A DNA stretch of 64,000 nucleotides from CAZSBB01 sp964605235 (GCA_964605235.1 CAZSBB010000012.1:1-64000); one strand, 5' to 3'; positions 24,869-33,714 are shown, counted from the stretch's first letter. Translations and numbers: made by a program. Notes: generated by a model from the sequence alone, not told the origin.

Positions 24869-24991
24869 TTGAACGAGCCGGAAGCGTGAGCGACGGGCAG
24901 GACGTACGCATGCCGCAGGTCTCTGGGCGGGCATCCGCCGTATTGGTCAACGCTCGCCCTCCCCGTCGCTCACGCTTCCGGCTCGTTCAAG
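24869..24991. repeat. Family E palindrome
   Basis: Arms beginning CTTGAACGAGCCGGAAGCGT and ending GCTTCCGGCTCGTTCAAG are perfectly complementary over roughly 27 bp, around a 65-70 bp centre. It lies immediately after the sulfatase stop. Confidence 0.9.
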
Positions 24992-25077
24992 CGAGATTAC
25001 GCCGACATGCCCTGGATTCGCATGGTTGATGCCAGCCCGGACCTGCAAAAGCTGGCGCGCGGCCACCGGGGGTTGTT

Positions 25078-25149
25078 CGTTGCGCTCGCACAGCGAGCCC
25101 TACCAGATGCGCCGCTTGGAAATGTAGGGCTCGCTGTGCGAGCGCAACG
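25078..25149. repeat. Perfect 26-bp inverted repeat
   Basis: Positions 25078-25103 and 25124-25149 are exact reverse complements (CGTTGCGCTCGCACAGCGAG... and its mirror), with a 20-bp loop. It belongs to none of the other repeat families in the window. It sits between the sulfatase gene and the atpG terminator. Confidence 0.9.
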
Positions 25150-25187
25150 ATTACCAATCATCGTCGCATGGCGACCCCGCGCCGGGC

Positions 25188-25220
25188 GCAAAAAAACCGC
25201 ACCTGAACGGTGCGGCTGTT
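25188..25220 (-). terminator. Intrinsic terminator after atpG
   Basis: CCGCACC, a 5-nt loop, GGTGCGG, flanked by seven A on one side and a T run on the other, so it can end transcription in both directions. It lies about 35 bp after the atpG stop. Confidence 0.8.
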
Positions 25221-25251
25221 TTTGCAGAATGATGCCGATTGCGGCGGCGGG

Positions 25252-26136
25252 TTATTCCAGCGCCGCCGAGCCGCCGATGATTTCCATCAGCTCGGTGGTG
25301 ATGGCGGTCTGGCGGGCGCGGTTGTAGATGCGGCTCAGTTCCTTGCGCATCTTGCCGGCGTTGTCGGTGGCGGCTTTCATCGCCACCATGCGGGCGATCT
25401 GCTCGCTGACCACGTTCTCATTGAAGCACTGGAAAAGCTGGGTCCGCACCGTCACCGGCAGCAGTTCATTGAGCAACTGCAGCGGATCGGGCGAGAAGTC
25501 GTAGTCCGCCGCCGCGTGCGTCTGCCCGGCAGCCTGTTCCCCGGCGGGATTTTTCAGCGGCAGCAGATTCAGCACGACCGGCGCCTGGCGCGACATGGAC
25601 TGGAACGCCATGTAGACGACCTTCACCGCGTCATACTTGCCAGCCGCGAAGTCCGCCATGTAGCGATCCGCCAGCCGCTGCACGTCCTCGAACGCCGGCT
25701 TGTCGCCGAACTGGCTGTGGTATTTCTCCACCGGTCGGCCGGAGAAGCGGAAGTAGTTCTGCCCCTTCTTGCCGACGATTTCCACTTCGACTTGCCGATC
25801 AGTGTGGTCGCGCAGGTAAGCGACGGCGGTGCGCAGCAGGTTGCCGTTGTACCCGCCGCAGAGTCCGCGGTTGGAGGTCAGCACCAGCAGCAGTTCCCGG
25901 CCGACGGCGGGGTCGGGGGCTTTGAGCAGCGGATGGGTGAAGTTGCTGCCCGAGGTGGCGCTGGCCGCCAGCTCGCCCACCAGTTCCGCGATCTTGCGGG
26001 TGTAGGGCTGGCTGGCGGTGGCGCGGCGCTGGGAAGCCTGGAAACGGGCGGTGGCGATCATCTGCATCGTCTTGGTGATGCGCTGAATATTGCCCACCGC
26101 CTTGATCCGGCCACGGATTTCGCGTGTCTTTGCCAT
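25252..26136 (-). CDS. atpG: ATP synthase F1 gamma subunit
   Basis: 294 aa, normal length. The N-terminal helix REIRGRIKAVGNIQRITKTM and the C-terminal helix NENVVSEQIARMVAMKAATD are the conserved coiled coil of the rotor shaft; LTSNRGLCGGYN is the family signature. It couples proton flow through F0 to catalysis in the alpha3beta3 ring. The ATG at 26136 starts the conserved helix. No other atp gene is adjacent: a dehydrogenase diverges upstream and a terminator lies downstream, so this is an orphan copy or a split operon. Confidence 0.96.
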   Translation of the reverse strand: MAKTREIRGRIKAVGNIQRITKTMQMIATARFQASQRRATASQPYTRKIAELVGELAASATSGSNFTHPLLKAPDPAVGRELLLVLTSNRGLCGGYNGNLLRTAVAYLRDHTDRQVEVEIVGKKGQNYFRFSGRPVEKYHSQFGDKPAFEDVQRLADRYMADFAAGKYDAVKVVYMAFQSMSRQAPVVLNLLPLKNPAGEQAAGQTHAAADYDFSPDPLQLLNELLPVTVRTQLFQCFNENVVSEQIARMVAMKAATDNAGKMRKELSRIYNRARQTAITTELMEIIGGSAALE

Positions 26137-26197
26137 AGGACGGGGTATGATACCGGGCCACAACCCACAAGCAACCACCCCCATACAGGAGCCGGCC

Positions 26198-27208
26198 ATG
26201 AAGGCGGTCAAGTTCCTGGGGCAAGGCCGGCTGTCCCTGGTGGACGCCCCCGACCCCCGCATAGACAACGATTCGGTCCTCATTCGCATCGCCGCGTCCG
26301 CCCTCTGCGGCAGCGAACTGCACTGCTTCAAGGACGAGGACACCCACCTGGGCGACAAGCTCAACAGCGGGCATGAAATCGTCGGCACCATCATCGAAGC
26401 GCCCCCCGGCTGCCGCTACCCCGTGGGCACGCGCGTCGGCGGGCGCATTGTGCAGGGCTGCGGGCATTGCCGGTATTGCATGGTGGGCGATGAGACCGCC
26501 TGCAACGACAAACGGTTCTTCGGCGGCGACGGCCACGCGGAACTGTTCAAGCTGGGCATTCAGGGCATTCACCCGCTGCCGGATGACGCCGACTGGGTGC
26601 GCGGAGCGCTGCTGTGTGGCGATGGTCTGGGCGTGCCGGTGCGCACCGCGCGCAAGCTGGGCGACACGGCGGGCAAGCGCGTGCTGGTCATCGGCCTGGG
26701 ACCGATCGGCTTAAGCTGCGGCCTGGTGCAGCACTTCCGCGGCGCGCATGTCATGGGCGCCGACCTGGCGCCCTACCGCCTGAAGCTGGCGCAGGAATGC
26801 GGCGCTGAGCAGGTGGTCGATGTGAGCAAGGAAGATGTCGTCCAGCGCGTGATGGACTGGACCGCCGGCTGGGGCGCTGACGTGGTGATCCTCGCCGTGG
26901 CGCGTGAAGCGTCACTGCATCTGGCGTTCGAATGCGTCCGGCGATACGGCACGGTCTTCCAGGTCGCCGAGTTGGAAGAAGCGAAACTGAATTTCAGCAA
27001 GAGCTTTCTGCGCAAGGAAGCCCAGATGATGGGCTCGTGGTACTACACCAGCGCCGATTGGCCGCTGATGCTGCAGATGCATCGCGACGGGCTGCCCTAC
27101 CACAAGCTGATCACCCACACGTTCCCGCTGGCGCAGGCGCAGGAAGCGTTCACCCGCTTCGCCGCCGGCGAAACCGGCAAGGTCGTGCTGACGGTCAACA
27201 CGGATTAA
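26198..27208 (+). CDS. Zinc-dependent alcohol/polyol dehydrogenase (MDR family)
   Basis: 336 aa. Catalytic zinc ligands Cys37 (SALCGSELHC) and His59-Glu60 (SGHE) and the structural zinc cluster Cys88/91/94/102 are present. The NAD(P) Rossmann motif is VLVIGLGPIGLSCG (about 165-178). The family includes threonine, sorbitol and related polyol dehydrogenases. The next gene downstream is a Gfo/Idh/MocA oxidoreductase, a common pairing in sugar or inositol catabolism, but a 206-bp palindrome separates them. AGGAG precedes the ATG by 7-8 nt. Confidence 0.92.
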   Translation: MKAVKFLGQGRLSLVDAPDPRIDNDSVLIRIAASALCGSELHCFKDEDTHLGDKLNSGHEIVGTIIEAPPGCRYPVGTRVGGRIVQGCGHCRYCMVGDETACNDKRFFGGDGHAELFKLGIQGIHPLPDDADWVRGALLCGDGLGVPVRTARKLGDTAGKRVLVIGLGPIGLSCGLVQHFRGAHVMGADLAPYRLKLAQECGAEQVVDVSKEDVVQRVMDWTAGWGADVVILAVAREASLHLAFECVRRYGTVFQVAELEEAKLNFSKSFLRKEAQMMGSWYYTSADWPLMLQMHRDGLPYHKLITHTFPLAQAQEAFTRFAAGETGKVVLTVNTD

Positions 27209-27212
27209 AGCA

Positions 27213-27424
27213 GTGTTTGCCACGGATGAACACGGATGAACACGGATATGAGATGTTGAATTTGGAGATTTGATGATTTCAGATTTGGTGATTTGAATCA
27301 GGTGGCATCGGGTGATCGAGCCCGTGAATGGCGCACCAATAGTCAATCTCACATCACCAAATCCCAAATCAACACATCAACAAATCCCCATCTCTTATCC
27401 GTGTTCATCCGTGGCAAAAAAAAT
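27213..27424. repeat. Long palindrome, family F (CCACGGATGAACACGG...)
   Basis: TTTGCCACGGATGAACACGG at the left pairs with CCGTGTTCATCCGTGGCAAA at the right. Inner AT-rich segments (TTGATGATTTCAGATTTGG and the matching CCAAATC...CATCAA) also pair, giving a hairpin of about 200 bp. A second element of the family is at 37125-37264. Confidence 0.85.
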
Positions 27425-27435
27425 CGAGGTCACTC

Positions 27436-28428
27436 ATGTCGAACAAGCTCAAAGCGGTCGTAGCGGGAACGGGTTGGGGCGCGGTGCATGCGCGGGGATT
27501 CGCCGAGTCGGAGCACAGCGAGTTGTGCGCGGTGTGGAGCCGCACGGACAAGCCGGAGGCGCGCCGGCAAGCCAAGCTGCTGGGGGTGCCGCTGTACACC
27601 GACTATGGCCGGATGCTCGCGGAGATCAGGCCGGCGTTGGTGGGCGTGGCGGTGCAGGAAGCGGGGCACGCCGAGTTCGCCATCAAAGCCATGCAGGCCG
27701 GGGCGCATGTGTACTGCGAGAAGGTGCTGTCGGACAGTCAGCCTGAAGCGAAGCGTATGGCCGAAGTGTCGCGTGCGACGGGGCGGGCGCTGAGCGTGGG
27801 TTACAACTACCGCTACAGCGCCAGTTGTCAGTACCTGTCCAAAGTGGTGCAGTCAGGCGTGCTGGGGCCATTGCTGTTCGCCCAGTTGCGGGCGTTCACC
27901 TGGTGCGTGCATCACATGACGGATTACGCGCTGAGTCTGCTGGGGCAGCCGGTGCAGGTGAGCGCGACTTTGGAGATGGACCCGCTGCCGGGGCATTCCT
28001 TGCGGTCGGAGCCCGCCCACTGTTTCCCGACGTTTGTGTATGCCGCGTTTCGCAAGAAGGTTTACACGGTGCAGTTTGAAAATGGCGCGCTGCTGCAGGC
28101 CGCCGCGACGGATTATGCCCCCTCCGAGGAACCCGGCGCGACGCTGCTGGTGCAGGGCGCGCTGGGCCGGGCGGAGCTGGATGACCTGAGCGGCAACGTG
28201 GTGGTGCGCTGCCAGGGGCGCGAAGCCAGGCTGTTCACCCCCAGCCAGATCCGCGACCGCATCGGCCTGGTGGAGAACGGCGTGGTGGCGGTGCTGGACT
28301 TCGCCCGCGCCATGGCGGCCGGCGAACCCGCCCCGATCCCTGCCGACCCCGATGGCATCCGCATGATCGCCCTGGAAGAAGCCATCCAACGCTCCGCCCG
28401 CCATGGCATGGCGTGGGAAAAGGTGTGA
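27436..28428 (+). CDS. Gfo/Idh/MocA-family oxidoreductase
   Basis: 330 aa. The N-terminal Rossmann fold has VVAGTGWGAVHARGF. The usual EKP motif reads CEKVLSD, so the conserved Pro is replaced by Val while the catalytic Lys is kept. The C-terminal alpha/beta domain contains YNYRYSASCQYL and a HHMTDYALSLLG stretch typical of the family. It is an NAD(P)-dependent sugar or inositol dehydrogenase of unknown substrate. GAGGT five nt upstream supports the ATG at 27436. Confidence 0.88.
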   Translation: MSNKLKAVVAGTGWGAVHARGFAESEHSELCAVWSRTDKPEARRQAKLLGVPLYTDYGRMLAEIRPALVGVAVQEAGHAEFAIKAMQAGAHVYCEKVLSDSQPEAKRMAEVSRATGRALSVGYNYRYSASCQYLSKVVQSGVLGPLLFAQLRAFTWCVHHMTDYALSLLGQPVQVSATLEMDPLPGHSLRSEPAHCFPTFVYAAFRKKVYTVQFENGALLQAAATDYAPSEEPGATLLVQGALGRAELDDLSGNVVVRCQGREARLFTPSQIRDRIGLVENGVVAVLDFARAMAAGEPAPIPADPDGIRMIALEEAIQRSARHGMAWEKV

Positions 28429-28436
28429 TCAGTCGA

Positions 28437-28560
28437 GCGTGTTACCACAGAGCCACAGAGATCACCGAGCCATGCTCACAGAGAATGCGGGGAAATCCAG
28501 AAGATACGCAGGCTTCTCAGGCTTGCTCTCTGTGTCCTCTGTGCCTCAGTGGTGAGAGTC
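28437..28560. repeat. Family C palindrome
   Basis: TTACCACAGAGCCACAGAG at the left pairs with CTCTGTGTCCTCTGTGCC at the right. Both the order and the length match the copy at 6905-7030. It separates convergent genes and could serve as a bidirectional terminator. Confidence 0.8.
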
Positions 28561-28576
28561 TTTGCTTGCCCCAGCC

Positions 28577-29425
28577 TCACGCCCCGCGCAGGCGTTTGAT
28601 GCCCACCGACAGCAGGTACACGCCCGCCGCCGCCAGCACGATGGCGGATTCGGGGCTGACCGTGCTGCCGTACACCGCCACGCGGGGCAGGACGGTCAGC
28701 AGCGCTGCCAATGCCGTGGCGGCCCACATCATCGCGGGCAGCCGGCGCAGGTGGTGTCCCGCGGTGGCGGCGGGCAGGCTCAGCAGCGCCAGCACCAGGA
28801 TCAGCCCGACCACCTGAATCAGACAGATGACCGTCAGCGCCACCAGCGCCAGCAACAGGATGTTGGTGCGCAGCACATTGACGCCCTGGAGCTGCGCCTG
28901 CTGCGGATCGAGACAGATCGCCAGCAGACGTTTGTGGGCGGTGAGAACGGTCAGGATGATGATGACGTCCAGGCCGAGCATCAGCCAGAGGTCTTCGTGG
29001 GCGACGTAAGCGATGTTGCCGAACAGGAAGCTCATGAGGTCGCCGGTGGCCCAGTAGCCGGGGGTGAACTTGATGAGCATGATGCCCACGCTCATGCCGA
29101 CCGCCCACATGGCGCCGATGAGCGTGTCGAGCCGCTCGGCGGCACGTTCAAAGGCGTAACCGAGCAACACCGCCGACGCCAGCGACACCACCAGCGCGCC
29201 GTGCAGAGGGCGCAGCCAGGCGAGGGATTCGCCGCCCCAGTGCCGCAGGTAGATCGCCAGACCCAGCCCGCCGACCGCCATGTGCGCGATCGCGCCGGCG
29301 AGGAAGACGATCCGCCGGGTGATGACGTAAGGCCCGATCACGCCGCACGCCACCGAGGCGAGCAGACCCGCCAGCAGCCCGGTGAGCAGGAACGGGTTAG
29401 TCGACATGTCGTGGAAGAATTGCAT
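28577..29425 (-). CDS. znuB: Zinc/manganese ABC transporter permease
   Basis: 282 aa with about eight hydrophobic helices and the ABC-3 family hallmark GAIAHMAVGGLGLA. It forms the channel for Zn2+ or Mn2+ across the inner membrane, with the ATPase and binding protein encoded just upstream. The ATG at 29425 is the nearest start to the first helix; upstream codons in this frame run back through the 79-bp gap into the His-rich 3' end of the ATPase gene. Metal specificity cannot be read from the permease alone. Confidence 0.88.
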   Translation of the reverse strand: MQFFHDMSTNPFLLTGLLAGLLASVACGVIGPYVITRRIVFLAGAIAHMAVGGLGLAIYLRHWGGESLAWLRPLHGALVVSLASAVLLGYAFERAAERLDTLIGAMWAVGMSVGIMLIKFTPGYWATGDLMSFLFGNIAYVAHEDLWLMLGLDVIIILTVLTAHKRLLAICLDPQQAQLQGVNVLRTNILLLALVALTVICLIQVVGLILVLALLSLPAATAGHHLRRLPAMMWAATALAALLTVLPRVAVYGSTVSPESAIVLAAAGVYLLSVGIKRLRGA

Positions 29426-29504
29426 GGCGTGCGTGTGCGTGAGGAGTGAGGTGAAAGGCGTGAGTGGGGAAGAATGTGGAGGCGCAAGCGTGGGGGCAGG
29501 CGCG

Positions 29505-30440
29505 TTACGTTTGTTCAGGCGCGGTGGGCTTGGCGTGCAGGTGTGCGTGGGGTTGGGCATGGTTGTGCGAATGATCGTGACTGCACCCGTCATGATGCTG
29601 ATGGGCGCCATGCTCGTGCTTCACCGGTTCCTCCACCGTAGGGCAGCCGTGATCGCAGCCCGGCTCGTGCAGGGGGCAGTCGTCCTGGTGATGGATCAGC
29701 CGAATGTGGCCGTGATACATGTCGGCAATGATGTCGTCACTGATTTCATTGGTCGCATGGCAACTGAGCTTGTGGTTCATGCACGCCACGCGGTTGAGGT
29801 GGGAGCAGACGAAGCTGATGTCGTGGTTGACCATGACGATGGGCATGGCGGCGCTCAGCTCGTGCAGCAGGTCGGTGATGCTGCGTTCGATGTGGGCGTC
29901 GACGCCGGCGGTCGGCTCGTCGAGCAGCAGGAGCTGGGCGTCGCTGGCGAGCGCGCGGGCGATGAGCACGCGCTGGCGTTGTCCGCCGCTGAGGGTGCCG
30001 AAGGGCCGGTCCGCCAGGTCGGCGGCATGCACGCGCTCCAGCGCCGCCTGGGCAGCGCGCTGGGCGGCATTGCCGAAGCGGAATCCCCAACTGCTGCGGG
30101 CGAGCTGGCCCATGAGCACGATGTCGCGCACATTGGCGGGGACGGTGGCGTCGATGCGCGAATGCTGGGGAACGTAACCGATGCGTTGCCGCGCCTGCGT
30201 GGGCGTCACGCCGAAGACCCGCACGGTTCCCGCCTCCGGCTCCAGCAGGCCGAGCATGAGCTTGAGCAGGGTGGACTTGCCCCCGCCGTTGGGGCCGATG
30301 AGTCCCAGGAAGTCGCCGCGCTGCACGGTGAAGCTGACGTCGTCCACCGCCGCCGGCTGGTCCGGGGCATAGCGGAAGGTCACATGGGTGAACTCGACCA
30401 CCACATCGCCGACGGCTTGAGGCGCAGCAGGTTGGATCAT
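29505..30440 (-). CDS. znuC: Zinc/manganese ABC transporter ATPase with His-rich tail
   Basis: 311 aa. Walker A GPNGGGKST (49-57), signature LSGGQRQRVLIARAL, Walker B LLLLDEPTAGVD and switch VNHD are intact. The last ~65 residues add an unusual extension rich in His, Asp and Cys (LHEPGCDHGCP; HEHGAHQHHDGCSHDHSH), absent from standard ZnuC. It may buffer or sense zinc in the cytoplasm. The ATG overlaps the stop of the substrate-binding gene by 4 bp, so the two are translationally coupled. Confidence 0.92.
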   Translation of the reverse strand: MIQPAAPQAVGDVVVEFTHVTFRYAPDQPAAVDDVSFTVQRGDFLGLIGPNGGGKSTLLKLMLGLLEPEAGTVRVFGVTPTQARQRIGYVPQHSRIDATVPANVRDIVLMGQLARSSWGFRFGNAAQRAAQAALERVHAADLADRPFGTLSGGQRQRVLIARALASDAQLLLLDEPTAGVDAHIERSITDLLHELSAAMPIVMVNHDISFVCSHLNRVACMNHKLSCHATNEISDDIIADMYHGHIRLIHHQDDCPLHEPGCDHGCPTVEEPVKHEHGAHQHHDGCSHDHSHNHAQPHAHLHAKPTAPEQT

Positions 30441-31426
30441 GGTTGGTCTTTCAGCGCCGCGGCGAGGCTTTGCCCCACCTGGCGCAGGTTCGACAACACA
30501 TCCGGCGCCAGGGGGTCAAGCGATTTGACCTGGGCCCCGACGGTTTTCGCCACCGCCTGAGCGCCCGGGCCGGCGTTCTGCGGCTGGACGAAGATGGTGC
30601 GCACCTGCAGTGTACCCGCCTGTTGTTGCAGTTTGGTCAGCTCGGCGTCGCTGGGGTTCTTGCCCGAGCGTTCGATGGGTTGCTGCGTCAGGCCATAGGC
30701 ATCGGCGAGATACCCCCAGGCGGGATGAAAGACGAAAAATGTCTTGCCCCGCACCGGCGCCAGCAGCGCTTTGAGGTCCGCGTCAAGCGCGGTCAGCTCC
30801 GCCAGCAGCTTTTCGAGGTTCGCCTGATAAGTGGCGGCATGCTGCGGTTCCAGTTCGCCCAGCGCCGCGGCAATGGTGCGGGCCTGCTGCATCAGGAGCG
30901 TGGGAGCGACCCAGATGTGCGGGTCCAGCCCATCGTCGTGCCCCTGATGAGCGCCATGATCATGGTCATGGTCATGGTCGTGGTCATGGCCGGCGTGGGC
31001 ATGATCGTCATGCCCAGCCTCGTCGTCATGATGGTGGGCTTCAATCGGACGCAGCTTGATGCCCGCACGAGTGTCAACCACCTTGACCCCGCTGCGCTCC
31101 AGAGCATGGAACCATGCGCCACGCTCAAACGGCAAACCGATGCGGAAGAACACCGCCGACTGCATAACCGTGGTCACCGCCGCATCGCTGGGCTGGAAAG
31201 TCTCGGGGCTCTCGCCCGGCTGCACCACGCTGACGACATCCACCAGGTCGCCGCCGATGCGCTCAACCAGTTGGATTTGCGGGATGATGCTCACCGCCAC
31301 CGCCAGCTTGCCGTCGCGCCGGGCGGGGGTTTCCGATTTGCCGCAGCCGGGCAACGCCCATACGCAACTGAACAGCAGCAGAGCCAGGCAGGGGTGATGG
31401 ATTTTTCGCCAGGCAAGTCTGAACAT
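30437..31426 (-). CDS. znuA: ZnuA-like metal-binding lipoprotein
   Basis: 329 aa. A signal with lipobox ALPGC (Cys28) anchors it to a membrane. The cluster A-I fold is recognised by VAVSIIPQ, PGESPETFQPS and LDPHIWVAPTLL. A loop at about 131-170 is extremely His/Asp-rich, with tandem HD repeats, as in zinc-specific ZnuA rather than manganese-binding PsaA types. It captures metal in the periplasm and hands it to the permease. It is the first gene of the three-gene operon. Confidence 0.92.
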   Translation of the reverse strand: MFRLAWRKIHHPCLALLLFSCVWALPGCGKSETPARRDGKLAVAVSIIPQIQLVERIGGDLVDVVSVVQPGESPETFQPSDAAVTTVMQSAVFFRIGLPFERGAWFHALERSGVKVVDTRAGIKLRPIEAHHHDDEAGHDDHAHAGHDHDHDHDHDHGAHQGHDDGLDPHIWVAPTLLMQQARTIAAALGELEPQHAATYQANLEKLLAELTALDADLKALLAPVRGKTFFVFHPAWGYLADAYGLTQQPIERSGKNPSDAELTKLQQQAGTLQVRTIFVQPQNAGPGAQAVAKTVGAQVKSLDPLAPDVLSNLRQVGQSLAAALKDQP

Positions 31427-31445
31427 AACCGGGTCCTTGTCGATT

Positions 31446-31464
31446 GGTGATATTCAACTATCAA
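31446..31464 (-). promoter_or_regulatory. Candidate metal-regulator operator
   Basis: An AT-rich imperfect inverted repeat, TTGATA-N6-TATCAC on the minus strand, lies about 20-40 nt before znuA in otherwise GC-rich DNA. Position and symmetry fit a Zur/MntR-type operator, but it does not clearly match a published consensus. Coordinates may be off by one. Confidence 0.3.
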
Positions 31465-31543
31465 TACGTCGGTCCCGGCTCACGGGTTCGCGCGGCGGCG
31501 AAAGGTTCGGCCCCGCTCGGTCGGGGTCGGCTTAAAGCCAGCC

Positions 31544-32413
31544 TTACCGTCCGGTTACGGCTTCCGCCCGGCCCAGCGTCAACTGCTGCGCCAGCAGCAC
31601 CAACGCCGCCGCCGCCAGCACCAGCAGCGTGGACAGGGCGTGCAGGTGCGGCTGCAAGCCCCGGCGCAGCGACGCATAAATGTAGATGGGCAACGTGTCG
31701 CTGCGCGGGCCTGACGTGAAGAAGCTGATCACGAAATCATCCAGCGACAGCGTGAACGCCAGCACCGCCCCCGCCGCGATCGCCGGCGCAAGCTGGGGCA
31801 GCGTCACCCGCCAGAACACCTGCCATCCGCTGGCGCCCAGATCGCGCGCCGCTTCTTCCAGGTCATGCCCCAACGCCCCGAGCCGACTGCGCACCACCAG
31901 CGCCACAAAGGAAAGTTGAAACGTGACGTGGCCGACGATCATCGTCCACAAGCCGTTCTCAAACTTCGCCCCCAGCGCCCGCGCCGCGGTGAACGCAATC
32001 ACCAACGCGGCGGCGAACAAAATGTCCGGCGTCACCACCGGCAAATCCACCACTGTCTCCACCACCTGCCGCGCCCGCTTCCGCCAGGGATGCCGCTCCA
32101 GCGCCAGCGCCAGCACCACCCCCAGCAGCGTGGCGATGACGGTGGACGCCCCCGCCACCAGCAGGCTGTTGACCGCCGCGTCGCGGATCGCTTCGTCCCG
32201 CGCCAGCTTGGCGTACCACGCGAAAGTGAAACCTTCCCACCGCAGACCAATCGCAGCACGGTTGACGGAAAACAACGCCACCGCCAGCAGCGGCGCGAGC
32301 AACAACACGATGGCGAAAAACCCCAGCAGCCGCGCCCAAAATGGCAGCGTGCGCCCTGCTGCGGGATGGGCGGAGCCGACCGCGCCCAGTTGATCCGTAT
32401 CCGCGGCTGACAC
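31544..32413 (-). CDS. potC: PotC-like ABC transporter permease
   Basis: 289 aa. Six predicted helices and the EAA loop EEAARDLGASGWQVFWRVTLP-type motif of spermidine/putrescine and related (ABC type-I) permeases. LSLDDFVISFFTSGP is characteristic of PotC. No PotA, PotB or PotD gene is linked, so partners must be elsewhere. An in-frame ATG at 32434 abuts a family B palindrome and has no ribosome-binding site, whereas a GTG at 32413 follows GGAGG by 9 nt; the GTG is preferred. Polyamine specificity is inferred from the motif and from the presence of speD. Confidence 0.85.
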   Translation of the reverse strand: MSAADTDQLGAVGSAHPAAGRTLPFWARLLGFFAIVLLLAPLLAVALFSVNRAAIGLRWEGFTFAWYAKLARDEAIRDAAVNSLLVAGASTVIATLLGVVLALALERHPWRKRARQVVETVVDLPVVTPDILFAAALVIAFTAARALGAKFENGLWTMIVGHVTFQLSFVALVVRSRLGALGHDLEEAARDLGASGWQVFWRVTLPQLAPAIAAGAVLAFTLSLDDFVISFFTSGPRSDTLPIYIYASLRRGLQPHLHALSTLLVLAAAALVLLAQQLTLGRAEAVTGR

Positions 32414-32432
32414 GTCGATGGTCCTCCGCAAC

Positions 32433-32552
32433 ATTAGCCCCCGGCTCTACCGGGGGATTGCCCCACCCGGACGCATCCACGCCCCGGGACCGTCCAACCC
32501 CCGAATCCTTCCGCATCCTTCCGAATCCCCCGGCAGAGCCGGGGGCTAACGG
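32433..32552. repeat. Two inverted family B palindromes
   Basis: TTAGCCCCCGGCTCTACCGG near 32435 and CCCCCGGCAGAGCCGGGGGC near 32524 are opposite orientations of the same element with about 70 bp between them. No gene lies between gcvT and potC. Confidence 0.8.
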
Positions 32553-32598
32553 GAAGCGCTATGACGGCAACTTCCGGGGGCTTCCGGGGGCGGGGGGG

Positions 32599-33714
32599 TT
32601 ATTTGCTGCGTTTGTAGAACGGCAATGCGGCCACCTTGGCGTCCACCTGCTGGCTGCCCAGGTCCACGCGCAGGGCAGTGCCGACGGCCGCGTGTTCGCT
32701 GGGCACGTACGCCATGGCGATGGATTGGCCGAGCGTGGGGGACAGGCAACCGCTGGTGACGTTGCCGACGGGTTGGTCGCCCGCCAGCACCGGCGCGCCT
32801 TGGCGTGCGGTGCGTTTGCCGTCGAGGATCAAGCCGACGCGCTGCCGGCGCAGACCATCCTGGGCGATCTTCTGCAACGCCGCCTGGCCGATGAACGGCT
32901 CACCCTTCTCCTCCTGGTCCTTGTTCAGGCTCACGGCAAACGCCAGCCCGGCGGTCAGCGGGTCAATTGTTTCATCCAGCTCATGGCCATACAGCGGCAT
33001 CGCGGCCTCCAGCCGCAGCGTGTCGCGCGCCCCCAGCCCGCAGGACATCATGACGCCCGGCGTACCATCAGGGTTGTCCTTCACCAGCATCTTGATGGCT
33101 TTGTCCGCCAGCGCTGAGTTCATCACCACCTCCACGCCGTCCTCGCCGGTGTAACCCGTGCGGCTGATGGTCATGCGCAGGATGAGCAGGTTTTTCTCGC
33201 AGAAGGCATAGCGTTTGAGGGTGGGCACTTCGCGCGAGAACTTGCCGATTTCCTCCATCACCTTCGGACCCTGCAGCGCCACCATCGCAGTGCTGGCGGT
33301 CAGGTCGTCGAGGGTGCAGACCATGTTTTCGTTGGCGATGATCTGCTGCAGATGGGCGATGATCTTTTCGCGGTTGGAGGCGTTGACCACCAGCCACCAG
33401 TGTTGCTCAAAGCGGTAGACGATGACGTCGTCGAGGATGCCGCCCTGCTCGTTGCACACCAGACCATACCGGCAGGTCTTGGGCGCCATATCGCTGATGC
33501 GTCGGGTGACCGCCCGTTCAAGGAGCTTGCGCGCATGCCGGCCGGCGATTTTGAGGCGACCCATGTGGGACACGTCGAACAGGCCGCCGCTGTTGCGCAC
33601 CTGATGGTGTTCCGCCACGATGGAGCCGAAGTGAATGGGCATTTCCCAGCCGGCGAAATCGACAAACTTGGCGCCGCGCTGTTGATGAAAGTGATAGAAC
33701 GGCGTGCGTTGCAC
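32599..33714 (-). CDS. gcvT: Aminomethyltransferase (glycine cleavage T protein)
   Basis: 371 aa, normal length. TPFYHFHQQRGAKFVDFAGW, the LFDVSHMGRLKI motif and YTGEDGVEVV are signatures. It transfers the methylene group from the H protein's lipoyl arm to tetrahydrofolate, releasing ammonia. The start is a GTG at 33714. gcvH and gcvP are not adjacent. No glycine riboswitch fold was recognised in the upstream 270 bp. Confidence 0.95.
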   Translation of the reverse strand: MQRTPFYHFHQQRGAKFVDFAGWEMPIHFGSIVAEHHQVRNSGGLFDVSHMGRLKIAGRHARKLLERAVTRRISDMAPKTCRYGLVCNEQGGILDDVIVYRFEQHWWLVVNASNREKIIAHLQQIIANENMVCTLDDLTASTAMVALQGPKVMEEIGKFSREVPTLKRYAFCEKNLLILRMTISRTGYTGEDGVEVVMNSALADKAIKMLVKDNPDGTPGVMMSCGLGARDTLRLEAAMPLYGHELDETIDPLTAGLAFAVSLNKDQEEKGEPFIGQAALQKIAQDGLRRQRVGLILDGKRTARQGAPVLAGDQPVGNVTSGCLSPTLGQSIAMAYVPSEHAAVGTALRVDLGSQQVDAKVAALPFYKRSK

